From: Acetobacter fallax
Lineage (GTDB): Bacteria; Pseudomonadota; Alphaproteobacteria; Acetobacterales; Acetobacteraceae
Length of the DNA: 64,000 bases
Assembly: GCF_011516735.1 (NCBI RefSeq)
Contig: NZ_WOSX01000003.1
Span: 62,001-126,000, forward strand
Direction of reading: 5' to 3'
In this document: positions 44,468 to 52,970 of the stretch, piece after piece
How positions within the stretch are numbered: position 1 is the first letter of the stretch
How the letters are laid out: each line of letters starts with the position of its first letter
Notes under the pieces: generated by a model
What the model was told of the DNA's origin: nothing
Databases searched by the model: none
Seen by the model: the letters and a program-made list of their open reading frames with translations, nothing else
Position numbers and translations under genes: made by a program

Positions 44468-44582
44468 CCCGTCTGCCATCACACCTCAAACTCCGGAGAC
44501 CGATCCGCCACGCTCTTCAGAACCGGCAAACACGCCACAAAGACCGGCCACATAGTGCCCCGACTCATAGCCACGCAATTTG

Positions 44583-44631
44583 TATAGGCAACAATCGCCG
44601 TGTTAACCGCATCGCCAGGAACCGGCAAACG
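44583..44631 (+). promoter_or_regulatory. Upstream element of the first DUF4142 gene (copy 1)
   Basis: GCCGTGTTAACCGCAT (44597-44612) and GGAACCGGCAAACG (44618-44631) recur, base for base, upstream of the second DUF4142 gene at nearly the same distance from its ATG. The GGAAC word recalls the -35 of alphaproteobacterial EcfG stress promoters, but no matching -10 is found. Confidence 0.55.
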
Positions 44632-44695
44632 CGCATCCACATTTCTGCCGGGTCATGTTACACCGACGGAAAAATCCGGAAGCGGAGCGAAATTC

Positions 44696-45277
44696 ATGAA
44701 CACAGTCAGTAAAATCACCATTCTTGCAGCGCTCACGATGCTTGGCGCCTGCTCGGCCATCACCGGACCGGTCGCACCGCCCGCGCCACCACCGCCATCA
44801 GCCCTCAGCACCTCAGACGCCACCTTCGTACAGAATGCATCGGAAATTAACCTCGTCGAGGTCGCCCTCGGTAAAGCCGCCGCGACCAGTGCCGAAAACG
44901 CCGGCGTGAAATCCTATGCGGCAGCACAGGTTTCAGATCATACGGCAGCCGAGAACCGCCTCTCCGCCATCGCATCATCCCACGGCGTAACTCTGGCAAC
45001 CGCCCCGAACGCCGATGATCAGAAAATCATCACTACGATGGCCGCCCTGAAAAACAGCGCCTTCGATCAGGCCTATCTCAGCAGGATGGTCGCAAATCAT
45101 AAGGCTGCTCTGCCGGTAATGACCTCAGAAGCGTCCACCTCCACAGATATCGACCTGAAGTCTTATGCTGAAGACAACAGCGCGACTGTGCAGAAGCACC
45201 TGACGGCGGCAGAAGCTCTCGAGAACCCGGGCCATCATGCCGTCACCCACTCACGCAGGCATAAACGCAAATCCTGA
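44696..45277 (+). CDS. DUF4142 lipoprotein (paralogue 1)
   Basis: A 193-residue lipoprotein: signal peptide with lipobox LGAC (Cys19), a Pro-rich linker (PPAPPPPS), then the DUF4142 four-helix, ferritin-like domain (FVQNASEINLVEVALGKAAA ... SYAAAQVSDHTAAENRLSAI). It ends in a basic His/Arg tail (HHAVTHSRRHKRKS). The start is the ATG at 44696. A close paralogue lies 440 bases downstream. Family members are often induced by stress; function is not known. Confidence 0.9.
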   Translation: MNTVSKITILAALTMLGACSAITGPVAPPAPPPPSALSTSDATFVQNASEINLVEVALGKAAATSAENAGVKSYAAAQVSDHTAAENRLSAIASSHGVTLATAPNADDQKIITTMAALKNSAFDQAYLSRMVANHKAALPVMTSEASTSTDIDLKSYAEDNSATVQKHLTAAEALENPGHHAVTHSRRHKRKS

Positions 45278-45717
45278 TTGCCCCAGGACAACGCAGGACA
45301 CTGAATGTGGAACAGTGACCGGATTGATCCCCGGTCACACCACAACGCGCCGCCGATAACGCGCATCAGCACGGCACATTGCGGGCACCATGAAAATGGC
45401 GATCATAAGAGTTCGTCATGTTATACGATGCCGCGACACAAACTCACTACAGCCAGCAACTCGCTCTGAGAATGCATCGCCAGAACCGCGCCGCACATCC
45501 CGTCAGCCTGTTAAATCGTCATTATAATCACGACGAACGAACCGTTCCCGACACAGACGCCGCGACTCCGCGTCAAATAGCCCGCTTCAAAGTGATAATA
45601 CCCCGATTGTGCAGGGAATAACCGCCGTGTTAACCGCATTACGGGAACCGGCAAACGAGCGCCCAGCTACTGCCGAGGAGTTTCCCACCGGAAGAATCCG
45701 GAACCGGAGTATGGTTC
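45278..45717. other. Intergenic region between the DUF4142 paralogues
   Basis: No gene is supported; a 67-codon frame at 45418 has no ribosome site or recognisable sequence. A hairpin with an 8-bp stem (GTGACCGG/CCGGTCAC, 45315-45338) without T-run follows the first gene. The last 110 bases duplicate the upstream region of paralogue 1. Confidence 0.5.
45610..45657 (+). promoter_or_regulatory. Upstream element of the second DUF4142 gene (copy 2)
   Basis: Holds the same two blocks as copy 1, GCCGTGTTAACCGCAT (45624-45639) and GGAACCGGCAAACG (45644-45657), with one base less between them. The flanking TTGT...AGG.AA block and the ribosome-site region (AATCCGGAACCGGAG) are also similar. Confidence 0.55.
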
Positions 45718-46278
45718 ATGAAAACAGTCAATAAGATTGCCACTCTTGCGGCGCTCGCTACGCTCGCCGCCTGTGCAGGCACCACACCGCCCCCTCCGCC
45801 CCCGCCACCACCGGCCGCTCTGAGCGATACAGACAGCACGTTCATCCAGAAGGCTTCCGAGATTAACCTCGTCGAAGTCGCACTCGGCAAAGTCGCTGCG
45901 ACCAATGCTAAAAGCGCCGACGTAAAATCCTACGCGGAAACACTGGTTACCGATCACACCGCCGCGCAGGAACGCCTCTCCGGCATCGTCACAAGCCACG
46001 GCGTAACCCTGCCGACCGAGCCGGATGCGGATGACCAGAAAGCCATTACCACAATGACGGCTCTGAAAGGCGGCAAGTTCGATCATGCCTATATCGGCAA
46101 AATGATCCAGGGCCATAAAGCCGCCCTCACGGTCATGACCGACGAAGACTCCACCTCGGATACTGACCTGAAGTCCTACGCTGAAGACACCGGCACAGCC
46201 GTGCAGAAACATCTGACCGCGGCAGAAGCGCTGCAGAAGCCCGGCCATCACGGTTATAAGCACACCCATAAGCACTAA
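45718..46278 (+). CDS. DUF4142 lipoprotein (paralogue 2)
   Basis: A 186-residue lipoprotein with lipobox LAAC (Cys19), a run of ten prolines, and the same DUF4142 domain (FIQKASEINLVEVALGKVAA). It ends in a His-rich tail (HHGYKHTHKH) that could bind metal. Sequence and upstream DNA show it arose by tandem duplication with paralogue 1. Tail charge and linker length differ between the copies. Confidence 0.9.
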   Translation: MKTVNKIATLAALATLAACAGTTPPPPPPPPPAALSDTDSTFIQKASEINLVEVALGKVAATNAKSADVKSYAETLVTDHTAAQERLSGIVTSHGVTLPTEPDADDQKAITTMTALKGGKFDHAYIGKMIQGHKAALTVMTDEDSTSDTDLKSYAEDTGTAVQKHLTAAEALQKPGHHGYKHTHKH

Positions 46279-46567
46279 AGCAGTGCATCATCAGGAAACA
46301 CCATCCGGAACAGATTACACCGGAGTATAAGAACAGCTGAACACCTGGCACATACTATGAAATAAAGATTTCCCGGTCAGATCCCGCGATCTGGCCGGAT
46401 CATCCCCCCCCCTCCCTCCCCCAGCAGAGACAGACCAGCCCACCGGCAAAACGTAGCCCGAACCTGTTGACCGCCTGTCCGCATACAGATTATCGCCATC
46501 TGGCAGCAGCAGCCCGCACCTGGTCAGCAACCTGTTCCCGCTTTTTCATCAGACGGAGACCACCGGA

Positions 46568-47140
46568 ATGGTTGTCAGAATAGACCGTGTCGTGACACGT
46601 GGCGGCGACAAAGGACAAACATCGCTCGGGGACGGCAGCCGCATCAGTAAAGCCTCCCGTCATGTCGATGCCATCGGCATGCTCGATGAAGCCAACGCCA
46701 TCATCGGCCTCCTCCGAGCCCACGTCGCCGGCACAGATGCAGACCTCGCCAGTCGCCTCGCCAGTATTCAGAACCTTCTCTTTGATATGGGCGGAGATCT
46801 CTGCCAGCCCGAAGGCAGCAAACACGCAAAGCGCCTCGACATCAGCCTCACAACAGTCATTGAAGAGGAAGTGGAACGCCTGCGGGCCAGCCAGCTACCG
46901 CTGACCAGCTTTGTTCTTCCCGGTGGCAGTCTCCCCGCCGCCTGGGCTCACCTTGCACGCACCACCATTCGCCGCACGGAACGCAGCGTTGTCACCCTTT
47001 CAGAAGAAACCACCATCAATCCTGCCCTGACACCAATACTTAACAGATTGTCAGATTATTTCTTCGTGCTCAGTCGTCATCTGAATGATAATGGTCGTGA
47101 GGACATTGTGTGGGAGCCGGGGAAACCATTTTTCCGGTAA
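46568..47140 (+). CDS. Cob(I)alamin adenosyltransferase, PduO type
   Basis: Adds the 5'-deoxyadenosyl group of ATP to cob(I)alamin. The 190-residue product has the N-terminal ATP loop TRGGDKGQTSLGDGSRISK, then IQNLLFDMGGDL, VLPGGS, AHLARTTIRRTER and NRLSDYFFVLSRHLN. No other cobalamin gene and no B12 riboswitch is seen; the 289 bases upstream hold a C9 run (46404-46412) and little else. The 297 bases downstream show no gene. Confidence 0.95.
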   Translation: MVVRIDRVVTRGGDKGQTSLGDGSRISKASRHVDAIGMLDEANAIIGLLRAHVAGTDADLASRLASIQNLLFDMGGDLCQPEGSKHAKRLDISLTTVIEEEVERLRASQLPLTSFVLPGGSLPAAWAHLARTTIRRTERSVVTLSEETTINPALTPILNRLSDYFFVLSRHLNDNGREDIVWEPGKPFFR

Positions 47141-47437
47141 ACAACATTACGAAACACTTTGACAGGAAAAGCGTCTTTCGTTTCCTCTCAATATAATCCC
47201 GTTCCGGTGGTCTATTTTCATGACCATTCTTGAACTACGCTGATCACCGTGCTATTGAACAAGGCACCATCCGAATGATAGCGCGAAATCCTGATGCTGA
47301 CCGGCCCCTGAAATCCAGGTCCTGCCCGGAAACTCTGTCAGCCGATGTGCTGGCGTTAGTCAGGATAACGTCCCGTTCCAGTGTGCTTTCATTCCAGTAA
47401 AAAGCGGACGTTGAGTAATATTTTTGAAAGAATCGTC

Positions 47438-48106
47438 GTGAATACCGGATTTCTGAAAACAAAACATCCCCTCGCCACAGACTCCCAGGAAGACCTTCTG
47501 GAATCAGGCGCAGAAGAGGCTGCTCTTCGTGCCCTGAACCGCATGGGCTCCCATAAAGCAGGCAAGCCCGTCAGCCGTCCTGTACAGTCCGGTCGGACCT
47601 CGGATGACTCCTCACGCCTCACACTCCGCAGCCCGCAGGACACAAATCAGGTCCGCAAGCGCCGCTTCGTGCGGGACGGTGACATTCCCGTTGAGCATCA
47701 TAATTTTTCCCGCTCACAGCAGCGCACGGCACAGTCCGGCACCATCGAAGCCAATGTTCCGCAGAACAACAGAGCCCTGGAAGCCGAAAGACGCGCCCGC
47801 GCCGATGCCGAACGCCACGCTCATGACCTCGAAGTCGCACAGCGTTCGCTGGAAACACGCCTCGGTCACGCGGAAATGCTTCTCACCGAACTGAAGCAAA
47901 CGCTGGCAACCCGTGATATGGAACTGGCGGACCGCAACACTGAACTGGCCGCCGAACGTGCAAATAATCAGACTGTTCAGCAGGAAATAAAATCTCTGCG
48001 GCAGCAGGTAAAAGCACCAGGCACAAAGACCCGCGAAGACACCACGGCAAGAGCCGTAAGCACATCAGCCGGCGAACCACAGCCCGTCAAATGGTGGAAA
48101 GACTGA
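47438..48106 (+). CDS. Coiled-coil protein of unknown function
   Basis: I start at GTG 47438 (GAAAG ahead), giving 222 residues; the frame extends 19 codons further upstream. The N-terminal 115 residues are polar and low in structure, with a basic patch VRKRRFVRDGD. Residues about 120-195 are a strong coiled coil (ALEAERRARADAERHAHDLE, then LATRDMELADRNTELAAERA). It ends PVKWWKD. No known domain is recognised. It overlaps the next gene by 16 bases, so the two are coexpressed and may interact. Confidence 0.7.
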   Translation: MNTGFLKTKHPLATDSQEDLLESGAEEAALRALNRMGSHKAGKPVSRPVQSGRTSDDSSRLTLRSPQDTNQVRKRRFVRDGDIPVEHHNFSRSQQRTAQSGTIEANVPQNNRALEAERRARADAERHAHDLEVAQRSLETRLGHAEMLLTELKQTLATRDMELADRNTELAAERANNQTVQQEIKSLRQQVKAPGTKTREDTTARAVSTSAGEPQPVKWWKD

Positions 48107-48612
48107 TACGTCCCGACAGAGAGCCCCTCTCCCGGCACACCGGCGTCCCCCGTGTCGTCATGGCGCTATCCTGCGCCTGCACGATCGCCGCACTGCTCGT
48201 TCCGGATCTTATCGTCGGCTTTCTCGGCCTGCTGAGAAGCACGTTGGAAGCACTGTTTCTGCCGTTCCGTCTGCTGTTTGATCTCGCTGTCTGGATGACG
48301 ACCGGCGAGTCTATCGGTACGGCTGTCGCCAGCGTTGGCCACGCCTCTGATCAGGCCAGGCACAACCGCGCCCTGCTTCATTGCTATATTCCGACAGTAC
48401 TCGTCGCCTCAGGATTTCTCCTGTCGCTGATCGCCGTGCCAGACAGACATCCGGCACCGCTTCTGTGGACCAGTCTGGCGCTGCTCATCGTAGCGGCAAT
48501 CCTGGTCGGCGTCCCCATCGCCGCACTTCTTATTCCTGCGCTTCTCGCTCTGGCGTTTATTCTCTATGCAGCCTGGGCCGCTACGAATCAGGGTGCAGCC
48601 GGAAGCAGGTGA
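48091..48612 (+). CDS. Membrane protein of unknown function
   Basis: A 173-residue protein with four to five hydrophobic segments: about 20-48, 52-68, 98-117, 122-142 and 144-163. The N-terminus is basic. No motif is recognised. It begins inside the coiled-coil gene, which makes the two a likely membrane-anchor/cytoplasmic-rod pair. Confidence 0.7.
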   Translation: MVERLIRPDREPLSRHTGVPRVVMALSCACTIAALLVPDLIVGFLGLLRSTLEALFLPFRLLFDLAVWMTTGESIGTAVASVGHASDQARHNRALLHCYIPTVLVASGFLLSLIAVPDRHPAPLLWTSLALLIVAAILVGVPIAALLIPALLALAFILYAAWAATNQGAAGSR

Positions 48613-48678
48613 TTCAGGTTCAGACGATAACCGAGCCAGCTTCCCCATGCCATCCGGTTTTAACCAGCGGTAACCACC

Positions 48679-49743
48679 CTACCCTGGCGGTTGCCCGGCC
48701 AGCATCCGACCGATTTCATCATCAGAAACATCGCGACCGAAATAAGTCTGGTAAAAAACCTTCATCCCGCCCTTCAGATCGTAACCGCCGAAGAGATCGG
48801 GCTGCAGCAGCGCCCCGGCCCAACGCAACTGCAATAAAAACTCCGAGCCATAACGATCCCACGGGAATACACCAACAGGATTCGCAAACACTCGCTCTTC
48901 CCGCACAGCCCGCAACGCATCCCATCCGGCCGGTGCATTCCCCTGATTCGGGACAGCCACACCACCCTGAATAATGATCACGTCCGGATCCCAGACCTGA
49001 ATCTGCTCCATCGTGACCGGCCTTTTCACGCCGTGCAGACTACCCGCCGCATTCCGCCCGCCAGCATAACGAATCCACTGATCGATAATCGTTTCGCCGC
49101 CATCCACCAGAAGCGGAGACAGGCTCATCACATGCAGAACACGAGGTTTCTTATCCTCACTGACTGATGAAAGACTTTTCTGGAAATATTCCAGATCCGC
49201 CTCAAGTCTGGCTTTATACGACGCAGCCCGATCCCGCGCGACCGAATCGTTCAGCACATCTGCCGTCAGCGCCACGGACCGGAGCAGGCCACCCACATCC
49301 TGAAATGTCATGTCCAGAACAGGAAACCCGGCTTCCCGGAGCGAACCGGCCCGCGTCAGCCCCGCCGAAACAAAGACAAGATCAACACTATCCGCCAGTA
49401 ATGCTTCCGCACTGGCAGTGCCCGGCATGACAGCACGCGCTTTCGACAGTTGTGGATTCAGCCGAAACAGCCAGGGCTGGTTCGCCGGACGGTCAACCGT
49501 CACCACAATCCGGTCAGCCGCACCGAGCATCGCCAGAACTTCGTTATGCGCAAACCAGAGATCAGCAATCCGTTGCGGATGCGCAGGCACCGCAACCGAC
49601 GCACCGGTCATGTCCCGCACAATCCGTTTATCAGCCGTCTCATCCGCCCGCGCCAGACCCGATCCGACCACACAGGTCACCAGACCGGAAATGCAAAACA
49701 AACGACGACTCAAAAGCATCTGCCGACTGAACCAGTCCCTCAC
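48679..49743 (-). CDS. Type III periplasmic binding protein (iron-siderophore/haem/cobalamin type)
   Basis: The 354-residue product has a signal peptide ending near ARAD (about residue 34) and the two-lobe FecB/BtuF pattern: RIVRDMTGASVAVPAHPQRI, DLVFVSAGL, WIRYAGGRNAA, WDPDVIIIQGG. The start is GTG at 49743; a later ATG at 49719 fits the signal peptide equally well. No permease or ATPase gene is adjacent. A perfect 14-bp inverted repeat sits just upstream and is a likely operator. The ligand cannot be read from sequence. Confidence 0.85.
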   Translation of the reverse strand: MRDWFSRQMLLSRRLFCISGLVTCVVGSGLARADETADKRIVRDMTGASVAVPAHPQRIADLWFAHNEVLAMLGAADRIVVTVDRPANQPWLFRLNPQLSKARAVMPGTASAEALLADSVDLVFVSAGLTRAGSLREAGFPVLDMTFQDVGGLLRSVALTADVLNDSVARDRAASYKARLEADLEYFQKSLSSVSEDKKPRVLHVMSLSPLLVDGGETIIDQWIRYAGGRNAAGSLHGVKRPVTMEQIQVWDPDVIIIQGGVAVPNQGNAPAGWDALRAVREERVFANPVGVFPWDRYGSEFLLQLRWAGALLQPDLFGGYDLKGGMKVFYQTYFGRDVSDDEIGRMLAGQPPG

Positions 49744-49750
49744 ATCACAC

Positions 49751-49788
49751 TCACATTATCTATATTCCTTCGGCTATAGATAATGTGA
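49751..49788. promoter_or_regulatory. Perfect 14-bp inverted repeat upstream of the binding-protein gene
   Basis: TCACATTATCTATA (49751-49764) and TATAGATAATGTGA (49775-49788) are exact complements separated by TTCCTTCGGC. It ends eight bases before the GTG start. The AT-rich arms with GATAAT words recall Fur-type operators; the order TCACA...TGTGA is the reverse of a CRP site. Operator is my preferred reading; an RNA hairpin is possible. Confidence 0.6.
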
Positions 49789-50105
49789 CACAAAGAATTG
49801 CAAGGCATGACAACACGAAATTTCCACCTGTTGCTGAATCAACACGGCACAGGATCAGGACAGTAAAGCCGGATGCCCGCTTCAGCCTCAGAGCCTTTTT
49901 GGAAAATGCCGGGAATGGCGGAAATCCGCTATTTTCTGATGCTATGCGCGCGCTCAGTGAGGCTGATTTGGCGTCAGATTACGATTTTCCAAAAGAGCTC
50001 TCAGTGCTCTACCCTGAAACCCACAAAAGGGCGCAGCCTCTCTGAGGCTGCTTTATTCAGAAACCACACGATGCCAGAATAAATCTTCTGACACCCCCAT
50101 GAGCG
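49789..50105. other. Intergenic region with a terminator hairpin
   Basis: Between two diverging/converging transcripts (binding-protein gene leaves leftward; lipoprotein gene arrives from the right). Two overlapping short plus-strand frames lack ribosome sites and family resemblance. The only firm feature is the hairpin at 50033-50056. Confidence 0.5.
50033..50056. terminator. Terminator hairpin after the lipoprotein operon
   Basis: GCAGCCTC (50033-50040) and GAGGCTGC (50044-50051) enclose a 3-base loop. TTTATT follows on the plus strand and GCGCCCTTTTG on the minus strand, so it can serve the lipoprotein gene that ends at 50106. Confidence 0.75.
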
Positions 50106-51068
50106 TTATCCCCGTCCACCTGTCGCCCCCGCCTTTACTGCGCCGGAAGCAGGCACACCCTTCGCGTCCGGCAACGGTTTCACATCGCGAATAGTGTAGC
50201 GCGTGATCATTTCCTCAACCGCACCCGCAGCCTCCTGCGAGGCCGCAATCGCCACATCACCCCACATCCCGTCAAGCGAATGTGCCGGAATGTCGTGCAA
50301 CTGCGTCGCAATGCCGACTTCCTTGTCCGCCTTGTCCGTCACGCGCCAGTTGATCTCGATATTCTGCTGCGGATTGTTCCGCGATCCCGCCGGCCCGGCT
50401 TTCAGCTTCACAACACCTGTAACGGCGAAATCCGAATCCTGCTGCGACGTCTGAATCGTGTCCTTCATCTCATGAAACGACACCACAAAAGCCTGTGCCA
50501 GAGACGTATTCCCATCTCCCGGCGCTCCCGTCACACCCCGAAACCAGATCCGCGCACCCCGATGCTTCAGACTATGCGGATCCTCTTCCATCTGCTCGGC
50601 CTGAATACCATTCAGAACATTCACAACCTGCCCGGCACCATAGGCCGAGGCCTCACGCAGTCCGTCCGCATTCAGCGCGTTCCACGCCGCAACCAGAATA
50701 CCCGGCCCTTCCTGCGTCGCCCGCACCGCCCCCTTCGGCGTCATCACGGTATAAAGCGGAACAATCAGATCCCCGCGACGCTCCGTGTGCAGTTTCAGCC
50801 ACCAGTCGCCAGGGCGCACAGGCTGCTTAATCGCCGGAACAGACTGCTGAAGCAGCGCCTCAACAATGTCACTCGCCCACAATGCCGAACCACCCGCTCC
50901 CAGCGCTTTCTCATCAGGAACAGGAACATCCAGCCGAGACGGCGGAGGATTACCCGCCAGTGTCCTCGCTTCCCTGCCCGGATCACGGAACGGATGCGGC
51001 ACATCCAGGCAGCCGGACAACAACAAAAGAGAAGAAACCGAAATAAAAGAAGTCAGTGACCACCTCAT
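50106..51068 (-). CDS. Conserved lipoprotein, last gene of the lgt operon
   Basis: A 320-residue lipoprotein with a clear signal peptide and lipobox LLSGC (Cys20). After a Pro-rich spacer there is a soluble domain with DWWLKLHTERRGDLIVPLYT and ARIWFRGVTGAPGDGNTSLA. No named family is recognised. It overlaps pgeF by four bases and belongs to the lgt-MidA-pgeF-lipoprotein run, so it is likely matured by the Lgt encoded in the same operon. Confidence 0.85.
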   Translation of the reverse strand: MRWSLTSFISVSSLLLLSGCLDVPHPFRDPGREARTLAGNPPPSRLDVPVPDEKALGAGGSALWASDIVEALLQQSVPAIKQPVRPGDWWLKLHTERRGDLIVPLYTVMTPKGAVRATQEGPGILVAAWNALNADGLREASAYGAGQVVNVLNGIQAEQMEEDPHSLKHRGARIWFRGVTGAPGDGNTSLAQAFVVSFHEMKDTIQTSQQDSDFAVTGVVKLKAGPAGSRNNPQQNIEINWRVTDKADKEVGIATQLHDIPAHSLDGMWGDVAIAASQEAAGAVEEMITRYTIRDVKPLPDAKGVPASGAVKAGATGGRG

Positions 51069-51874
51069 AAACGAAGTTCCGCTCCATATCCCGCCGCAAT
51101 CACCGAAATCTGGTGGCCGATCCGCCCACCTCCCGCAAGGGTCCGGCGCCGGTAACTGAAAAAGCGCTGTTCATCAGCCAATGTGTCAAGACCGACAGAA
51201 ACCGCCCGGCCAGCACCGGCACGAAGCAACCGCCCCACGCAATATCCCGCCAGATCGAACTGAAAATGTTGTTCCCGCACACCGGAAGAGAACCAGGCCC
51301 CGGCCTCAGGGTCAGCCGCCAGCGCCGCAGCCCGCATATCACTGCCAACCTCATAACTCGCCCGCGCAATACACGGCCCGACAACCACCACAACATCATC
51401 GGGCGTGGCACCCAGAGCCTCCATGGCAGTCAGCGTCGCCTCAAGCACACCACCAACAGCACCACGCCAGCCAGCATGCGCCGCCCCGACAACCCGCCCG
51501 TCCCGCGAAGCAAACAGCACCGGCCCGCAATCCGCTGTGATCACCCCAAGTGCCACATCTTCCCGCGTCGTCACCATCGCATCGGCCGGGGAACCTTCGC
51601 CCGGCTTCCACGGTTCCGTCACCGTCACAACGTCCGGCCCGTGCACCTGCGTCACGCCGAGCAGACGATCCGTCTCCAGCCCGAACGTCACCGCCACGCG
51701 CCGCCGGTTCTCAGCCAGAGCAGTCGGATCATCCCCGGACCGCATCGAACAGTTCAGGCTGGCATAAGGCCCTTCCGAGACCCCACCCAGCCGTGTGAAA
51801 AATCCATGCCGCACAAAAGAAAGATCCGCAGCCCGCACCACCGCATCCCGATCAGGACCGCCTGCCGTCATCAC
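51065..51874 (-). CDS. pgeF: Purine nucleoside phosphorylase / peptidoglycan editing factor PgeF (laccase domain)
   Basis: The 269-residue product is a multicopper-laccase-fold protein (YfiH/YlmD group): HGFFTRLGGVSEGPYASLN, ADCGPVLFASRDG with Cys, VVGAAHAGWRGAVGG with the zinc-ligand His, and VVGPCIARASYEVG. Members act on purine nucleosides and help keep muropeptides correct. It sits between the MidA-like and lipoprotein genes with four-base overlaps on both sides. Confidence 0.93.
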   Translation of the reverse strand: MMTAGGPDRDAVVRAADLSFVRHGFFTRLGGVSEGPYASLNCSMRSGDDPTALAENRRRVAVTFGLETDRLLGVTQVHGPDVVTVTEPWKPGEGSPADAMVTTREDVALGVITADCGPVLFASRDGRVVGAAHAGWRGAVGGVLEATLTAMEALGATPDDVVVVVGPCIARASYEVGSDMRAAALAADPEAGAWFSSGVREQHFQFDLAGYCVGRLLRAGAGRAVSVGLDTLADEQRFFSYRRRTLAGGGRIGHQISVIAAGYGAELRL

Positions 51875-52962
51875 CTCGTCTCCTTTTGTCCATAGGGCAC
51901 CCCGTCCGGAAACCCCGGCGGCGCCACAAGGCCCGGCGCGATACCCGCCGGCGACATCACCGCCAGAGCCTTGAACAGGCGCCCCATCCGCTCCGGCGCA
52001 ATCAGCCGGTCAAGCGCCGTCCGCACCGTGTTAGCCTGATCCGGCACTGCTGCACAAAGTGCCCGCGCCCGCTCCACAGCCCCGAGCGTCACCAGAAGCT
52101 CGCCCTGTTCCACCGGCCCGAAACACAGAGCCCCGGCATCCATCGCCACATGCGCGATCGCTTCAAAGTCGACATGCGCCGTCAGATCCGCCGTCCCCGC
52201 TTCCACCAGCGGCGACACAGGCCGACCATCCCGCAATGCCTGCAATGTCTCTCCCGAAGCCGTCACGGCCGTCCCGTAATCAATAAATAACGCCACTCCC
52301 GGCTCAGCACACAGCCGCGCCGCCACCTCGCGCACAAACGCACACGCCACCGGACAAATCTCCACAACCTCACCAGGCTCCGCCACCCGCCCGGCAAGTT
52401 CCGACGGCTCAACACGATCCGACAGCGCAAACACCCCGTCCTGTACAAACCGTTCCCGCCACTCCGTCTCCTCACCGACAAACTGTCGGATCGGCAAAGC
52501 ATCGAGAAACTCATTGGCCACCAAAATCATTGGTCCACGTGGCACACTTTCCAGCCCGTCATGCCAGGTTACTGAAACGCCGGATTGACTCAGTGCCGCT
52601 TTCTGTGCTGCCCGCAGACGCGGCGAAGTCTCAATAAGATGCACAGACAGAGTGGCGAAAAGATGTGGCGCCACCCGGACGAGCACCCGCACCATGTCCA
52701 CCATCAGCGTCCCGCGTCCCGGTCCCGCCTCGACGAGCATCAATCCGGCGCCACCCGTACATCCCGCGAGTATTCCCTGCCCGACCACAGCACACCAGGC
52801 CCCGAGCAGTTCACCAAAAATCTGTGAAATCTCAGGCGCAGTCACAAAATCTGCGAACGGATCGCGCCCGGCGTAATAAGCCGCATTCGCCCGCGCCATG
52901 AACGCGTCCAGCCGCTCAGGCGCCCCGCGTTGCGGCATGGACGCTTCCGCCGATGCAGGCAT
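51871..52962 (-). CDS. SAM-dependent methyltransferase of the MidA/NDUFAF7 family
   Basis: The 363-residue product has the family pattern: DFVTAPEISQIFGELLGAW, the SAM loop LMLVEAGPGRGTLMVDMVR, NEFLDALPIRQFV and VALFIDYGTA. Eukaryotic members methylate a complex I subunit arginine; the bacterial role is less clear. It is eight bases after lgt and overlaps pgeF by four. Confidence 0.92.
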   Translation of the reverse strand: MPASAEASMPQRGAPERLDAFMARANAAYYAGRDPFADFVTAPEISQIFGELLGAWCAVVGQGILAGCTGGAGLMLVEAGPGRGTLMVDMVRVLVRVAPHLFATLSVHLIETSPRLRAAQKAALSQSGVSVTWHDGLESVPRGPMILVANEFLDALPIRQFVGEETEWRERFVQDGVFALSDRVEPSELAGRVAEPGEVVEICPVACAFVREVAARLCAEPGVALFIDYGTAVTASGETLQALRDGRPVSPLVEAGTADLTAHVDFEAIAHVAMDAGALCFGPVEQGELLVTLGAVERARALCAAVPDQANTVRTALDRLIAPERMGRLFKALAVMSPAGIAPGLVAPPGFPDGVPYGQKETR

Positions 52963-52970
52963 CCTGCCAG

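Noticed and set aside
45418-45621. A 67-codon plus-strand frame between the DUF4142 genes
   Set aside because: No ribosome site, no protein-like pattern; lies in a duplicated regulatory stretch.
47159-47197. TTGACA and TATAAT hexamers upstream of the coiled-coil gene
   Set aside because: Both match consensus, but they are 27 bases apart, too far for one sigma-70 promoter.
49751-49788. CRP-type site reading for the inverted repeat
   Set aside because: The half-sites are in the order TCACA...TGTGA, the reverse of a CRP/FNR operator.
49785-50045. An 86-codon plus-strand frame (GTG start) upstream of a terminator hairpin
   Set aside because: The middle looks mildly protein-like and a hairpin follows, but the start lies inside the inverted repeat, there is no ribosome site, and third-position GC is not raised as in neighbouring genes.
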